Source: Haplosporangium gracile
Lineage: Eukaryota; Mortierellomycota; Mortierellomycetes; Mortierellales; Mortierellaceae
Assembly: GCA_015499985.1 (NCBI GenBank)
Contig: JAAAUF010000452.1
Location: 1 to 32,902 of the forward strand
DNA: 32,902 nt
Direction: 5' to 3'
Numbering within the stretch: position 1 is the first letter of the stretch; each line of letters begins with the position of its first letter. The notes under the pieces were generated by a model. The model worked only from the letters and a program-made list of their open reading frames with translations. It was not told where the DNA came from and made no database searches. Below are positions 30,856-32,902 of this stretch, one piece after another. The translations under genes were made by a program, and so were the position numbers.

Positions 30856-32772
30856 ATGTCGCGCCCCCATGCTCTCGAGCTCCCCGAGCTCCTCTCCCTC
30901 ATCAGCCAACACCTCACCCACAAAGACCTCTACGCCTGCATCCGTGTCTCCCACCACTTCCACCACGCATTCAGCCCCCACCTCTGGTCAACCATCCTCA
31001 TTCAAGTCCCCCAAAAACCAAAACACTTAATCCGGATCCCCTCCAAGGAAGCTCTCACGCGACACCGCCACCTTATCCGGGGCCTCCATCTCCTCAGTCA
31101 CTTCCCACCGCACTATCTCTTATTCTTTCAGGATGATACCTTGCAGGAATTACATATAAGCACGCTGAATTATCGACGGTATGATCCGAGAGATCATGCA
31201 GAGAATTTACAAAGGCTTATGAGGACTGTTATTGGGATGAACGCGGGATCGTTGAGGGAGTTGGTGGTGAGAGTTGCGCTGCCCAAGGAAGGACGTGTCC
31301 AAGTGAACACGGAGCTGTGGGAAGAGGTGAGGAGGTGTCGAAAGATTAGGACTTTGGAGGTTTCGCGCTTGGATGTATCGTTGGACGTGTTGGAGGCCTT
31401 TTGGGAGATCTGTGGAGGTGACCTAGGAGCTCTTATCCGCGCAATGATAGCGTCGGGAGTCGCTAATCGCGGTCGTGGCTCTGGTTCCACAACCAGGACG
31501 CAACCTCCTCTCCCACCTCGTTCGGCGACGATGACAACGTCTATCTCTCGGTCGGTCAAGCTAATAATCTACTCCTTTGATGAATGGCCTGATGAAGTGT
31601 ACGAGGACGAGTCCTTGACCCTTCCAGCCATCACGGAACTAGTACTAGAGTTCAATAATCCAGGCCCTCGCGACCCGATGAGGATGTCCATTTATGGACA
31701 ATCTCAATTCATCAGGAAATGCATCCATCTGCGTTGTCTCCAATGGAGAGGTGGCGATTCGCGGTCAGACACTGCTCGAACAGAGCGATTGAACCTTCCG
31801 AGCGAAAGCGACGTGGCCTGGTTCTTTGGAGGGCTCCTTGGAGATACCCCAAGTCTACAAGGAGAATATGGATGGAAGAAGGTTGATAAAGAGGACGACG
31901 AGACGGAGGAAGGCGAGGGTCGACCAGGTGAGAGGTGGTCATTGCCGCACCTGGAGTCGATTGAGACCAGGTGGAAGGATGTCTCGGACTTGTACATTGC
32001 GCGGCTGTTGAAACGTCTGCATCGATTGACGAGACTTAACTTGCTCAGTCCGCACTTTGGACCTCTGGCCTTTCGGGAGCTGGTTCAAGAACGAGTCCCC
32101 TTCCGCGCCATGTCCACCCACCAGCCCCAGGATTCTTCGTCTCCTCTCTCAACGCCAACGAGACCACTCCCCCCACCGCCAAGGCGACTGTGCATCACTA
32201 TCAGGGTATTGGATGTCTCGTCCTCTTCACGCCTCACCAGCGACAATATCTTTGAGCTATTGGAGTCTTGCCCGGCTTTGGAGACCTTTAGCGCAATGGC
32301 CGTCGAGATGTCGGGGATCCTTAAACGTAACACCGACTGGATCTGTCTTAAGCTCAAGCATCTGTCCTTAGGGATGATTTTCGCCATTAACCCCCACACT
32401 ACCACCTCCGCAACTCTAACATCAAAAGAAGCACAGAGATCAGTGTACGTGCAACTAGCACGCCTCCAAAACATCAAATCCTGTCGATTCACCTACTTCA
32501 ACACCCCGCCAGGTGTCCTCGAACTATCACTCAGCCTAGACTATGGCCTCGACCTCCTCTCGACCTGGGGTGAGTCTGTAGAGTATATCCAGTGTAGTTA
32601 TACGTACCCGCAGAGCATTACTTTGGACGATGTGCGGTGGATGTTGGATCATTGGCCAAAGCTGAAGAATATGTTTGGGACCAACTTTCATACCGATCCG
32701 GGAATTAACGCGAAGATCCGGGAGCTGTTGGTTAGTAGGGGCATATCATTGTATGGCCCTCAGCTATTTTGA
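30856..32772 (+). CDS. F-box protein
   Basis: A single-exon gene of 638 aa. Residues 6-49 form an F-box: LELPELLSLISQHL, then DLYACIRVSHHFHHAF and LWSTILI. In SCF E3 ubiquitin ligases the F-box binds Skp1 and the rest of the protein selects the substrate. The remainder has spaced leucine-rich stretches (LQELHIS, LRELVV, IRTLEVSRLDVS, ITELVLEF, LTRLNLLSPHF, LKHLSLGM), consistent with degenerate leucine-rich repeats. A basic Ser/Thr/Pro-rich loop interrupts them at about residues 200-235 and a Pro-rich one at about 415-435. The start ATG has A at -3 and follows a pyrimidine-poor, A-rich leader. The substrate is unknown; such F-box/LRR-like genes form large families in early-diverging fungi. Confidence 0.85.
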   Translation: MSRPHALELPELLSLISQHLTHKDLYACIRVSHHFHHAFSPHLWSTILIQVPQKPKHLIRIPSKEALTRHRHLIRGLHLLSHFPPHYLLFFQDDTLQELHISTLNYRRYDPRDHAENLQRLMRTVIGMNAGSLRELVVRVALPKEGRVQVNTELWEEVRRCRKIRTLEVSRLDVSLDVLEAFWEICGGDLGALIRAMIASGVANRGRGSGSTTRTQPPLPPRSATMTTSISRSVKLIIYSFDEWPDEVYEDESLTLPAITELVLEFNNPGPRDPMRMSIYGQSQFIRKCIHLRCLQWRGGDSRSDTARTERLNLPSESDVAWFFGGLLGDTPSLQGEYGWKKVDKEDDETEEGEGRPGERWSLPHLESIETRWKDVSDLYIARLLKRLHRLTRLNLLSPHFGPLAFRELVQERVPFRAMSTHQPQDSSSPLSTPTRPLPPPPRRLCITIRVLDVSSSSRLTSDNIFELLESCPALETFSAMAVEMSGILKRNTDWICLKLKHLSLGMIFAINPHTTTSATLTSKEAQRSVYVQLARLQNIKSCRFTYFNTPPGVLELSLSLDYGLDLLSTWGESVEYIQCSYTYPQSITLDDVRWMLDHWPKLKNMFGTNFHTDPGINAKIRELLVSRGISLYGPQLF

Positions 32773-32902
32773 AAGAGCTATCATATTTGCAAAAAGAGAT
32801 GAAAAAAAAGGGAGAAGTAAAGTGGTTTTTTTTTCTTTTTTTTGTTTTTTTTTTTTACTGATTTTAGTATAAAGATAGGTTTAAGTTAATTTTTTTTTTT
32901 TT
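32773..32902. other. 3' flank of the F-box gene, ending in poly-T
   Basis: This segment contains three long T-runs. It should include the F-box gene 3' UTR. No canonical AATAAA is visible. The window ends inside a homopolymer. Confidence 0.5.

Noticed and set aside
30525..30923. A 132-codon minus-strand frame
   Set aside because: It is antisense to the start of the F-box gene and its leader, with no recognisable protein features.

Overview
The window looks like nuclear DNA of a filamentous fungus. It has intron-bearing genes with GTAAGT/GTATGT-type donors and introns of about 90-230 bp, A/T homopolymers between genes, and a set of core fungal proteins. The intron density, the large F-box protein and the tandem ABCC transporters would suit an early-diverging lineage such as Mortierellomycota/Mucoromycota, but that placement is inference. 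I see no rRNA, tRNA, CRISPR array or intact mobile element. Both ends of the window are poly-T runs.

Layout: 1-2616 holds no gene I can support. 2617-9403 (minus) is a six-exon SEC16 gene, the scaffold of ER exit sites. 9404-10625 is its upstream region. 10626-11210 (plus) is a small three-exon gene of unknown function that I assembled by hand. It is convergent, 41 bp apart, with a DUF202 membrane protein gene at 11252-12058 (minus). A 259-bp divergent promoter separates that gene from a six-exon ubiquitin C-terminal hydrolase gene (12318-13684, plus) that contains a 12-nt microexon. A single-exon gene for a 930-residue protein with many degenerate Myb/SANT repeats follows (13811-16603, plus).

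The right half is dominated by two tandem minus-strand ABCC (MRP-type) transporter genes, 17294-23055 (seven exons, 1636 aa) and 24027-29815 (eight exons, about 1621 aa). Both have a TMD0. They share three intron positions and an unusual insertion in the second nucleotide-binding domain. A single-exon F-box protein gene (30856-32772, plus) closes the window.

All spliced models keep the reading frame across every junction: SEC16 6276 nt, the small gene 393 nt, UCH 738 nt, ABCC-1 4911 nt, ABCC-2 4866 nt. The genes are mostly unrelated housekeeping or transport functions and do not form an obvious cluster. The most unusual points are the small unknown gene, the UCH microexon, the shared NBD2 insertion, a zinc-ribbon-like motif inside Sec16, and a multi-Myb protein with a presequence-like N terminus.
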